A DNA stretch of 64,000 bases, taken from contig NZ_PGTY01000003.1 of NCBI RefSeq assembly GCF_002797915.1, forward strand, positions 62,001 to 126,000, written 5' to 3'. The position numbers and the translations under genes are program-made. The notes beneath the pieces were generated by a model, which saw only the letters and a program-made list of their open reading frames with translations, made no database searches and had not been told where the DNA came from. Position 1 is the stretch's first letter. Each line of letters begins with the position of its first letter. The stretch is from Yoonia maricola (GTDB taxonomy: Bacteria; Pseudomonadota; Alphaproteobacteria; Rhodobacterales; Rhodobacteraceae). Below, in pieces: positions 9,653 through 17,579 of the stretch.

Positions 9653-9684
9653 GTACAGAATCTGTACATACGCTGTACGTACAG
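9653..9684 (+). promoter_or_regulatory. Tandem GTACAG palindromes
   Basis: Two palindromes built from the same half site: GTACAGA-A-TCTGTAC (9653-9667, 7-bp arms) and CTGTACGTACAG (9673-9684, perfect 12-mer). Their centres are about 18.5 bases apart, nearly two helical turns, and they end 18 bases before a TTGACA box. This looks like a two-site operator for a dimeric regulator. It does not match the alphaproteobacterial LexA box (GTTC-N7-GTTC). The regulator is unknown. Confidence 0.6.
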
Positions 9685-9702
9685 GGTGTAATTCAGTCCC
9701 CC

Positions 9703-9732
9703 TTGACAGAATTTCTGCACCGCAGCGATACT
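9703..9732 (+). promoter_or_regulatory. Sigma-70-type promoter for the 118-aa gene
   Basis: A consensus -35 TTGACA (9703-9708) and a -10 of GATACT (9727-9732) are separated by 18 bases. The ATG of the following gene lies 27 bases past the -10, preceded by ACAGGAGT as ribosome binding site. Confidence 0.55.
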
Positions 9733-9759
9733 TCTGGCATTTGAAACAGGAGTATTGCC

Positions 9760-10116
9760 ATGCTGACCCCATTTGACATCTGGTCCACCGTGATCCGCGC
9801 GCCCTTTTCCGGGGATGTGACGCAAGAGATCACACCCAGCTTTCTCTCCCCTGAGATCAAAGGCAGTCCCGCGATTGAAGAACGGGTCGTGCGCGAGGTC
9901 GCGAGCTACGGCACGCAACTGGGCAAAGTGCTGGAGGCCTTGCAGGCGCTGTCGGCGGCCACCGACACGCCCCTGCCCGAGATCGACGCGCTGGTGGAAC
10001 AGGTGGAAGCGGTAAAGGCCGACGCGACAGAGGCGCTGCGGGCAGAGGCGGAAGCGGCGCTCAAGCGGTTGAAAGCGGTGGATGAGGATGGGTGGCGGGA
10101 GGTAAAGGGTGGGTGA
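9760..10116 (+). CDS. Hypothetical 118-residue protein with coiled-coil tail
   Basis: Not recognised. The first 45 residues are mixed (MLTPFDIWSTVIRAPFSG), and the last 70 are a long amphipathic, Ala/Glu-rich helix (VKADATEALRAEAEAALKRL) likely to form a coiled coil. No signal peptide, no cysteines. A good Shine-Dalgarno (CAGGAG) and a TTGACA promoter with two operator-like palindromes upstream support a real, regulated gene. The gene ends in GTAAAGGGTGGGTGA, which faintly resembles the dispersed GTAGGGTGGGTGA repeat. Confidence 0.7.
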   Translation: MLTPFDIWSTVIRAPFSGDVTQEITPSFLSPEIKGSPAIEERVVREVASYGTQLGKVLEALQALSAATDTPLPEIDALVEQVEAVKADATEALRAEAEAALKRLKAVDEDGWREVKGG

Positions 10117-10278
10117 TTTCTAACCACAAAGCGCAGTGCTTCCATCAAATCGATTTCAACCGACCTCATGATTTTCGTTCAACCTAGGGGTATCAACCTA
10201 AAGCGCGTTAAACTTTTAATTGTTTACGTAGCATGCAGTATCGGAGCGCACAGAAGCCAGTAACCGAGGAACGAATAC

Positions 10279-11205
10279 TTGAGCGCACCAAAGGAATTGA
10301 TCGAGTTGGCACAGAGTACCAACGAAGAAAGTGATCTCCTCGATTTCAAACGCGAATATTCGCCTCAAAAGAAGGCCGCCTTCTGGGCGGAGACAATAAA
10401 AGACATTGTAGCGTTCGCCAATACACGAGGCGGAATCCTTGTGTTTGGCGTCAACGACGACGGCACGCCATCTGGAATTGATTGCGATACGCTCTACGAG
10501 CTCGACAGCGCTTCACTTGCTGATCAAGTAAGAAAGTATACCGCGACGGACTTTATAAAGATGTCGGTAATCTCCGTTGTCCGGGATAAAAAACCCTTTC
10601 CTGCAATCCTGATTGGTAGGGTCCACGTTCCTTTGGTTTTTGCCAAAGTTGGGACATATGAAGTCCAGGATGGCAATCAAAAGACAGCGTTCAGCAAAGG
10701 CACGGTGTATTTCCGACATGGCTCAAAGAGCGAACCTTGCACCAGAGCTGATCTTGAAGAATTTCTTCGCAGGGAGTTAGACCGTGTGCGTGAAGATTGG
10801 TTGGGAAATATTCGGAAAGTCGTGGAGGCACCTCACGGTTCTTCTGTCGTCATTACGCAAGCTGGTGGAGGACAAGCGGGAGTACGAATTACCAATGATC
10901 CAAATGCTCCCGCCCTTCATCTGCCAAAACTAAGCGACGGATTTCCGTACAAGCAGAACCAACTAATAAAAGAAGTGATCCGAAGAACTGGTATCGATAA
11001 ACTCATCAATAGTCATGACGTCCAGACGGTAAAACTGTGCGAAAACATCAATGAAGAAAGTCGCCCCGACTTTGTTTCCAAGCCACATGAAGGGTCCAGT
11101 CCGCAATACAGTCAGGACTTTGTCGACCTAATCGTACAGCGCTTTGAAAACGACAGTGACTACTTCTCAAAATGTCGAAAGGCTTGGAAAGAAGCGATGT
11201 ACTAG
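10279..11205 (+). CDS. AlbA_2 (Schlafen-type) domain protein, probable accessory gene
   Basis: A 308-residue protein whose first ~165 residues fit the AlbA_2 putative nucleic-acid-binding domain: ESDLLDFKREYS, then TIKDIVAFANTRGGILVFGV near residue 45. The C-terminal part, from about residue 185 (SSVVITQAGGGQAGVRITND), is not recognised. The start is a TTG preceded by CGAGGAACG; no ATG is available. Base composition is visibly lower in GC than both neighbours and codon use is looser, so transfer is likely. It stands alone between a small unknown gene and the convergent lepA. AlbA_2 proteins include transcription regulators and candidate phage-defence factors; which applies here is open. Confidence 0.8.
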   Translation: MSAPKELIELAQSTNEESDLLDFKREYSPQKKAAFWAETIKDIVAFANTRGGILVFGVNDDGTPSGIDCDTLYELDSASLADQVRKYTATDFIKMSVISVVRDKKPFPAILIGRVHVPLVFAKVGTYEVQDGNQKTAFSKGTVYFRHGSKSEPCTRADLEEFLRRELDRVREDWLGNIRKVVEAPHGSSVVITQAGGGQAGVRITNDPNAPALHLPKLSDGFPYKQNQLIKEVIRRTGIDKLINSHDVQTVKLCENINEESRPDFVSKPHEGSSPQYSQDFVDLIVQRFENDSDYFSKCRKAWKEAMY

Positions 11206-11324
11206 ACCGGCATCCTGTCACTCACCCATCCATCTTCAACGCCGGGCCACCCTAACATGCAACCGAGTGCGGCCGCATTTGGCTACGCCAAACGCTTTCC
11301 CGCACGCGCTCCAAAAATGGCCAG

Positions 11325-13124
11325 CTAGCTGTCCATTTTAAGAGCGGAAATAAACGCTTCCTGCGGGATATCCACTTTCCCGAACTGTCTCATCTTTTTC
11401 TTACCGGCCTTCTGCTTGTCCAGCAGTTTGCGTTTCCGTGTCGCGTCGCCGCCGTAGCATTTGGCCGTCACGTCTTTGCGCAGCGCCGATAGCGTCTCGC
11501 GAGCGATCACCTTGCCGCCAATTGCCGCCTGGATCGGGATTTTGAACATGTGGCGCGGGATCAGGTCTTTGAGTTTTTCGACCATCGCCCGCCCCCGCAT
11601 CTCGGCCCGGTCGCGGTGCACCATCATGGACAGCGCATCGACGGGTTCGTCGTTCACCAGCACGGACATTTTCACCAGATTGTCCTGCTGGTACCCCGTC
11701 ATCTGGTAATCAAAGGACGCATAGCCCTTGGTCACCGATTTCAGCCGGTCGTAGAAGTCGAACACCACCTCGTTCAGCGGCAGATCATAAACCACCATCG
11801 CGCGGGAGCCTGCATAAGTCAGGTCCTGCTGCACGCCGCGCCGGTCCTGGCAGAGTTTCAGCACATCGCCCAGATATTCGTCCGGCACAAGGATCGTCGC
11901 CTTGATCCGTGGCTCCTCCAGATGGTCCACATGCGTCATGTCGGGCATGTCGGCGGGGTTGTGCAGTTCGATCATCTCACCATCGCGCATATAGACGTGG
12001 TAGATCACCGAGGGCGCTGTCGTGATCAGGTCGATGTCATATTCCCGCTCGATCCGGTCGCGGATGACTTCGAGGTGGAGCAGCCCGAGGAAGCCGCAGC
12101 GGAAGCCGAAGCCGAGGGCGGCCGATGTTTCCATTTCGTGGCTGAAGGAGGCGTCGTTCAGCGCCAGCTTTTCAATCGCGTCGCGCAGGTCTTCGAATTC
12201 GGAACTATCCACCGGGAAGAGCCCGCAGAAGACCACCGGTTGCGCTGGCTTGAACCCGTCCAACGCGACCCCGGTCCCTTTGCGCTCAGACGTGATCGTA
12301 TCGCCCACTCGTGTGTCGCGCACCTGTTTGATGGAGGCTGTGATGAACCCGATCTCGCCCGGCCCCAGTTCGTCCACATCCTGCATCTGCGGGCGGAACA
12401 CCCCGATCTTGTCGATGCCGTGGATCGTGCCGTTCGACATGAATTTGACCCGGTCGTTCTTTTTCATCACGCCGTCGATGACGCGGACCAGTACGATGAC
12501 GCCGAGGTAGCTGTCGTACCAGCTGTCCACCAGCATCGCCTTGAGCGGCGCATCGCGGTCGCCCTGCGGTGCAGGCAGCAGGTTGACGATGGCCTCCAGC
12601 GTATCTTTGATGCCTATGCCGGTTTTGGCGCTGACTTGGATCGCACCGGATGCGTCGATCCCGATCACATCTTCGATCTGTTCAGCCACCCGGTCGCATT
12701 CCGCCGCTGGCAGGTCGATCTTGTTCAGGACGGGGACGATTTCATGATCCGCATCAATGGCTTGGTAGACATTGGCAAGCGTCTGTGCCTCGACCCCCTG
12801 GGTGCTGTCGACGACCAGCAAGGACCCTTCGACAGCCCGCATGGAGCGCGAAACTTCATAGGCGAAATCGACGTGGCCGGGGGTGTCGATCAGGTTGAGA
12901 ACGTAATCCTCGCCGTTGTCCGCTTTGTAATCAATGCGCACAGTGTTCGCCTTGATCGTGATCCCCCGTTCGCGTTCGATATCCATACTGTCGAGAAGCT
13001 GCGCCTTCATATCACGATCCGCCACCGTGTTGGTGGATTGGATCAGGCGGTCAGCGAGCGTCGATTTACCGTGGTCGATATGGGCCACGATCGAGAAATT
13101 GCGGATATGCGAAAGGTCTGTCAT
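11325..13124 (-). CDS. lepA: Elongation factor 4 (LepA)
   Basis: Ribosome-dependent GTPase that acts on stalled or mistranslocated ribosomes and in 30S biogenesis. Full length at 599 residues. GTPase motifs are [14 protein letters not shown] (~12), [17 protein letters not shown] (~77) and NKIDLP (~130). The C-terminal LepA-specific domain ends with the basic [19 protein letters not shown] stretch that binds tRNA and the ribosome. It is convergent with the AlbA_2 gene; 119 bases between them show no clear terminator. Confidence 0.98.
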   Translation of the reverse strand: MTDLSHIRNFSIVAHIDHGKSTLADRLIQSTNTVADRDMKAQLLDSMDIERERGITIKANTVRIDYKADNGEDYVLNLIDTPGHVDFAYEVSRSMRAVEGSLLVVDSTQGVEAQTLANVYQAIDADHEIVPVLNKIDLPAAECDRVAEQIEDVIGIDASGAIQVSAKTGIGIKDTLEAIVNLLPAPQGDRDAPLKAMLVDSWYDSYLGVIVLVRVIDGVMKKNDRVKFMSNGTIHGIDKIGVFRPQMQDVDELGPGEIGFITASIKQVRDTRVGDTITSERKGTGVALDGFKPAQPVVFCGLFPVDSSEFEDLRDAIEKLALNDASFSHEMETSAALGFGFRCGFLGLLHLEVIRDRIEREYDIDLITTAPSVIYHVYMRDGEMIELHNPADMPDMTHVDHLEEPRIKATILVPDEYLGDVLKLCQDRRGVQQDLTYAGSRAMVVYDLPLNEVVFDFYDRLKSVTKGYASFDYQMTGYQQDNLVKMSVLVNDEPVDALSMMVHRDRAEMRGRAMVEKLKDLIPRHMFKIPIQAAIGGKVIARETLSALRKDVTAKCYGGDATRKRKLLDKQKAGKKKMRQFGKVDIPQEAFISALKMDS

Positions 13125-13229
13125 AGCAGGGATATGAGGGGGTTTTCGCGTGCCGTCAATGTAGATGTTGCCGCAGTCTCAGGCTTGATCATGGACTGCG
13201 TTTTATTAGGACGTGAGGCATGGACTACC

Positions 13230-14816
13230 TCAATCCCAATCGAGCGGTTCGGATAACTCATCCATCATGATCTGGGTTGGTTCGTACTTCAATGCGCCAA
13301 ACGAGGCATTCAGCACATCTTCACATAGTCCCGTTGCAATCGCCTCTGACAGCAGGCGATCGTAGTCTGGAATCAGTGATTTGACGTCTGGGCAGTTTGC
13401 TGCCCCCTGCCCGGCACTCCGACACTGGTGCGTCGCGATCCTGTCAACGCGGATAAACTGGCAAATATGTTCTTCTGGCAAGTCCGGCGTCACGCTAATG
13501 TTCACATCGCGATGCTTCATCATATATCCGGTTTGCAGGACATCCACCGTATAGAATAGAACTTGATCGAGCACATGCAGGCCATGATCGCTATAGAAAA
13601 GCGCATTTTGGTAATAGGGCATCGCGCGATTTGCGATAAGATCGTCGACCGAATGCTTCCGAGCATCGCCCACCGCGATCCAGTCTTCGCTTGCAAATGG
13701 ACTCGCTACAGCGCGGCGCGCTTTCAGGATGAGGGCGTTTTGCTCACTCAGTCTTTGGGGCCCCTCCTCTCGGATATTCGACTGCAACACCATTGAACGT
13801 CTTAGCAGATCGTCAATCAAGCGCACGTTGAACGGATCGTGTTCAATTTCTGAACGGGCGTGCGCCCAGATTGCGTCAGCCATATCGCTCAGTATCTTGG
13901 TGCGTTCCGCGCTGCGTACGTCAAAACTAAGTATGAAACGCTCAGCCATCTCAGCGTCGGTCTGGCCGACACCTGCCAGATAGTTTTCGACGACTGCTAT
14001 ATCATGAGGCGAACGCCTCGCGTAGGAGCCTGCCGTGACACGATGGGCCCAGGCACGTGCAATTGTAGGATGCGTTCTGTCGCCGATACCTTCCCAAACA
14101 AGCGGATATTCTCCATCTCGCCATCCCGAAACATAGGCCAGATGGACCCGGCAGATATCTTCGTCGTACTCCGGATCAGACATCATGCTTGCATAGGTTT
14201 CACAGAGAAACGTGATGTCTTGCAAACCATTGCCACCCCAACCGGGGTGTGCAAACCCGGCTGCGCGATGAAGCGATCCAATATTGGGTGTGGCACGCAT
14301 CACATCCGCAACGAGCGAAAAATAACCTAATCGTGGAATCTCCTTGGTCGCTGGCTGTACCCGGAAGAGCGCATCGCTAGCAGGCACGAAGTCCGGTGCC
14401 GCGAGATAGGCAGCTCGGGCGTGATCATAGGCTGCCAGTTGGTAGTCACGAAACAACGCTAGCGCATCGCGTGTTTGGTTTCGCGCCGGACCAGAGCCCC
14501 GAATGGACCATCCGGTGTTACGGTATTGGAAGGCGCGCACCGTATTTGCGTAGGGGGAATTCGGATATGCCGCAAGCCAAGCATCGGTCGTTTCAAAAAA
14601 GGTCGGATGCGATGTCGTGATGGCACTGACCAATGAGCGCAAATCATCAAAGTCAGAAGGGGCGGCCAGTGATGCCGCATGCGCCTGTTCAAAGCTGCCT
14701 TCAAGTGCCTGAACGTCACCGTCATACGCATAGGCCCGTATTTGCGCCGGTATTGTTTCGGCATGCAATTGCAGACCCAGAAATTGCAAAAGACAGGCGG
14801 TAAGAAAGAGCCGCAT
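13230..14816 (-). CDS. Secreted protein of unknown function, tentatively DUF4034-like
   Basis: A 528-residue protein with a signal peptide (MRLFLTACLLQFLGLQLHA). The mature part is helix-rich and TPR-like in look; WLAAYPNSPYANTVRAFQYR and the following WSIRGSG resemble the DUF4034 signature, but this is from memory and tentative. Eight or more cysteines in the mature part (for example FLCETYA, EDICRVH, ICQF, QCRSAGQGAANC) suit an oxidising periplasm. It stands between lepA and a divergent small lipoprotein gene and shares no obvious job with either. Base composition is slightly less GC-rich than the flanks. Confidence 0.7.
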   Translation of the reverse strand: MRLFLTACLLQFLGLQLHAETIPAQIRAYAYDGDVQALEGSFEQAHAASLAAPSDFDDLRSLVSAITTSHPTFFETTDAWLAAYPNSPYANTVRAFQYRNTGWSIRGSGPARNQTRDALALFRDYQLAAYDHARAAYLAAPDFVPASDALFRVQPATKEIPRLGYFSLVADVMRATPNIGSLHRAAGFAHPGWGGNGLQDITFLCETYASMMSDPEYDEDICRVHLAYVSGWRDGEYPLVWEGIGDRTHPTIARAWAHRVTAGSYARRSPHDIAVVENYLAGVGQTDAEMAERFILSFDVRSAERTKILSDMADAIWAHARSEIEHDPFNVRLIDDLLRRSMVLQSNIREEGPQRLSEQNALILKARRAVASPFASEDWIAVGDARKHSVDDLIANRAMPYYQNALFYSDHGLHVLDQVLFYTVDVLQTGYMMKHRDVNISVTPDLPEEHICQFIRVDRIATHQCRSAGQGAANCPDVKSLIPDYDRLLSEAIATGLCEDVLNASFGALKYEPTQIMMDELSEPLDWD

Positions 14817-14996
14817 GCAAAATACCCCTTTTGGTTGATAAAACTTTGACCTTTCGGCAACCGCCTTGCAACCACAAAGACACTGAAATCATGCGCATTG
14901 CATCCACCCCCCACCCCCGCCATACTCTGGCTTGTGGGGCATAACCTAACGTGGACCATCCGGGGCAAACCCGGGGGCCGGGCAGAGGATAGGCGA

Positions 14997-15317
14997 ATGC
15001 GGTATTTTTTATTGGCAGGTGCTTTGGCATCAGTGGCGGCATGTGGCGGAGGCAGCGGTCGTGGTGCGACAGGTGATATCAGCCGCGCATGCATTGACGC
15101 TGACCGCAGCGCAGCCTCTCCTGCCCTTTGTTCGTGTGTGCAGCAAGTCGCCAACCAATCACTATCCGGCAGCGATCAGGCCCGCGCCGCGACATTTTTT
15201 GAAGACCCACAACTGGCCCAGGATACCCGCCAGTCGGACCGCAGCAGCGATGAACGGTTCTGGCTGCGCTACCGCGCCTTCACCGATCTCGCATCAGAGA
15301 TATGCGTGCCAGCATAA
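14997..15317 (+). CDS. Small cysteine-rich lipoprotein
   Basis: A 106-residue protein with a lipoprotein signal, MRYFLLAGALASVAAC, where the cysteine at residue 16 is the lipid anchor. The mature part has four further cysteines, in SRACIDADR, ALCSCVQQ and the C-terminal EICVPA, so two disulfides are possible. The ATG at 14997 follows GAGGATAGG; longer upstream starts would put the lipobox out of place. The family is familiar in Rhodobacterales but I know of no tested function. Its last 38 bases overlap the end of the convergent phosphatase gene. Confidence 0.75.
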   Translation: MRYFLLAGALASVAACGGGSGRGATGDISRACIDADRSAASPALCSCVQQVANQSLSGSDQARAATFFEDPQLAQDTRQSDRSSDERFWLRYRAFTDLASEICVPA

Positions 15318-15708
15318 GGGTAGCCGCCTCTTCGATGATGTCCAAGGCCGCGTCAAAGTCGCGGGTGTAGTAAGGGTCAGGCACATCCTGATCTGCCATG
15401 AGTTGTACAGGTGTCTCGTTGCCTGCTGGCCGTAGCCGCGCGATATCCGCTTCGTTTTGCCGGTCCATCGCGATGATCAGATCAAAGTTATCAAAATCAA
15501 GGCTGGTGAACTGCCGCGCACGCAAACCACTCAGGTCAATACCGCGTGCCCGCGCGGCCGCCTGCATTGGCCCATAAGGCGCGTCACCCACATGCCAGCC
15601 GCCAGTCCCTGCACTATCGAGCGTAATATCGGGCGCAAGTTGCCGCATGACACCCTCCGCAGCTGGTGAACGACAGATGTTTCCCAAGCAAACAAAGACG
15701 ACCCGCAT
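15280..15708 (-). CDS. Low-molecular-weight protein-tyrosine phosphatase
   Basis: Cytoplasmic phosphatase of the LMW-PTP family, 142 residues. The P-loop VCLGNICRSP (Cys near residue 7, Arg near 13) and the catalytic DPYY loop near residue 110 (DVPDPYYTRDFDAA) are intact. GTG at 15714 is an alternative start two codons upstream. With no polysaccharide kinase nearby the substrate is unknown. The 3' end overlaps the opposing lipoprotein gene by 38 bases, so transcription of the two may interfere. Confidence 0.92.
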   Translation of the reverse strand: MRVVFVCLGNICRSPAAEGVMRQLAPDITLDSAGTGGWHVGDAPYGPMQAAARARGIDLSGLRARQFTSLDFDNFDLIIAMDRQNEADIARLRPAGNETPVQLMADQDVPDPYYTRDFDAALDIIEEAATLMLARISLMRDR

Positions 15709-15811
15709 AAACACAACCCTTTATTTTTAGCGCCCTGATTGGCACCGCCATCCCATAGCACACGCGCGCACAAATCGCTTGCCGTTCTCTTAGGACCGCT
15801 GCCAAACTGGT

Positions 15812-16486
15812 ATGATGAAGATCGCGATTTTGACTGGGGCCGGAGTTTCGGCCGAGAGTGGCTTGGGCACCTTTCGAGACAAGGACGGCCTATGGACCAA
15901 ATACGACCTGAATGAGGTTGCAACGCCCGAAGGCTTTGCCCGCAACCCGGCCCTTGTGCATGACTTCTACAACGCCCGCCGTACCAATTGCGTGCAGGCC
16001 ACGCCGAACGCGGCCCACACCGCATTGGCTGCACTCGCCATGGCAGACCATGACCTGACGCTGATTACCCAGAACGTGGATGATCTGCACAGCCGTGCAG
16101 GATCACCAGCTGTGATCCATATGCATGGTGAACTGATGCGCGCGTTATGTGCCAGCTGCAACGCCCGCTGGGATGCGCCGCTGGCGATGCACCCCAGTGA
16201 TTGCTGTCAGACCTGCGGGGCTGCGGCCACCCGGCCCGATATCGTGTGGTTTGGTGAAATTACCTACCATATGGACGCGATCCTCGACGCCGTTACGGCC
16301 GCCGATCTCTTTGTGGCCATTGGCACATCGGCAGAGGTCTATCCCGCCGCCGGTCTGGTCGAACAGGCAACCGGCGACACGCTTGAGATCAATCTCGCGC
16401 CTTCGGCCCGCGCCAACGCCTTTGCTAGCCACCGCTTTGGCCCGGCCACAGAAGTGGTCCCCGCATGGGTGGCCGAATTGCTGTGA
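15812..16486 (+). CDS. cobB: NAD-dependent protein deacylase (sirtuin, CobB type)
   Basis: Removes acyl groups from lysines using NAD. The ~224-residue chain has GAGVSAESGLGTFR near residue 8, TQNVDDLH near 87 and the catalytic histidine in HMHGEL near 105. Zinc ligands are the pairs in CASCNARW and CCQTCG. Y and R in HDFYNARR match the YxxR pair that lets SIRT5-type sirtuins accept succinyl-lysine as well as acetyl-lysine. ATG ATG opens the gene; either may be used. meaB follows 39 bases downstream. In other bacteria CobB reactivates acyl-CoA synthetases such as PrpE, which is also in this window. Confidence 0.94.
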   Translation: MMKIAILTGAGVSAESGLGTFRDKDGLWTKYDLNEVATPEGFARNPALVHDFYNARRTNCVQATPNAAHTALAALAMADHDLTLITQNVDDLHSRAGSPAVIHMHGELMRALCASCNARWDAPLAMHPSDCCQTCGAAATRPDIVWFGEITYHMDAILDAVTAADLFVAIGTSAEVYPAAGLVEQATGDTLEINLAPSARANAFASHRFGPATEVVPAWVAELL

Positions 16487-16525
16487 GGGCTGGACCTTTG
16501 CACCCTGCCCGATAAGAAGGTGCCC

Positions 16526-17521
16526 ATGAGCAAGACCACAGATATTTCAGCTTTGACGCAAGGTGTGCAGGCGGGCGATCGACGGGCTTTGGCGCGCGCG
16601 ATCACACTTGTCGAAAGCGGGCGTGCTGATCATCGTGCGGATGCGCTAAAACTGCTAGAGGCCGTGGGAACCGACAAGCAAGCGCTGCGCATCGGGCTGT
16701 CAGGCACACCCGGCGTTGGTAAATCGACTTTTATCGAAAGCTTTGGCCTGATGCTGACCGGCATGGGCAAACGTGTGGCTGTGCTGGCGGTTGATCCGTC
16801 GTCCACACGCTCAGGCGGGTCGATTTTGGGTGACAAGACCCGCATGGATTACCTTGCCCGCGATCCGAACGCCTTTATCCGCCCCTCGCCCAGCCAAACG
16901 CAATTGGGTGGCGTGGCCCGCCGGTCGCGCGAAGCGGTAACGCTTTGCGAAGCGGCTGGCTTTGATGTGGTGTTGATTGAAACCGTTGGCGTTGGCCAGT
17001 CTGAAACGGTCGTCGCCCAGATGGCGGATCTTTTCGTGCTGCTGTTGGCCCCGGCGGGTGGCGACGAATTACAGGGCGTCAAGCGCGGCATTATGGAAAT
17101 GGCGGATCTGATCCTTGTGAACAAGGCCGATGGTGACTTGAAAGCGCAGGCCACACGCACCTGCGCGGATTATGCCGGTGCCTTGCGGTTGCTGCGCAAA
17201 CGCGCGCAAGACCCCGAAGGATTTCCCAAAGCCCTGACCATTTCCGCCTTGGAAGCGGACGGGCTGCAAACAGCCTGGCAAGAGATGGAGACACTCATGT
17301 CCTGGCGGCGCGAAAACGGGATTTGGGATGCCACACGCAAGGCGCAGGCCAGTTTCTGGTTCGGCGAGGACGTCAGACAAGGACTGCTTGCGTTGCTACA
17401 AGACGATCCAGAAACCGCGACACGTATGAAAGCGGCCGAGGCGGATGTGAAAGACGGGCGAATGACACCAGCGGCAGCAGCGGCAGAGGTGTTGCGCCCA
17501 CTGAAGGACCGGCTGCGCTAG
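16526..17521 (+). CDS. meaB: MeaB/ArgK G-protein chaperone of methylmalonyl-CoA mutase
   Basis: GTPase that loads and protects the B12 cofactor of methylmalonyl-CoA mutase, the last step from propionyl-CoA to succinyl-CoA. The 331-residue chain shows the P-loop GTPGVGKST near residue 60, [28 protein letters not shown] and the specificity motif NKADG. An ATG at 16526 is preceded by AAGAAGG; a GTG two codons upstream overlaps that site and is rejected. It follows cobB by 39 bases and is probably co-transcribed. The mutase itself is not in the window. Confidence 0.95.
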   Translation: MSKTTDISALTQGVQAGDRRALARAITLVESGRADHRADALKLLEAVGTDKQALRIGLSGTPGVGKSTFIESFGLMLTGMGKRVAVLAVDPSSTRSGGSILGDKTRMDYLARDPNAFIRPSPSQTQLGGVARRSREAVTLCEAAGFDVVLIETVGVGQSETVVAQMADLFVLLLAPAGGDELQGVKRGIMEMADLILVNKADGDLKAQATRTCADYAGALRLLRKRAQDPEGFPKALTISALEADGLQTAWQEMETLMSWRRENGIWDATRKAQASFWFGEDVRQGLLALLQDDPETATRMKAAEADVKDGRMTPAAAAAEVLRPLKDRLR

Positions 17522-17579
17522 CGGCTGTCGCGGCACGGCCCCTGCCACCGCAAAGCGGTAGAGGCGTTGTTTCCAGTTC

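Noticed and set aside
9653..9684. LexA/SOS box
   Set aside because: Alphaproteobacterial LexA binds GTTC-N7-GTTC-type direct repeats; the GTACAG palindromes do not fit.
11550..13256. 568-codon plus-strand frame across lepA
   Set aside because: Produced by high GC in the wobble position of lepA; the translated text is His/Arg/Val-rich and has no domain.
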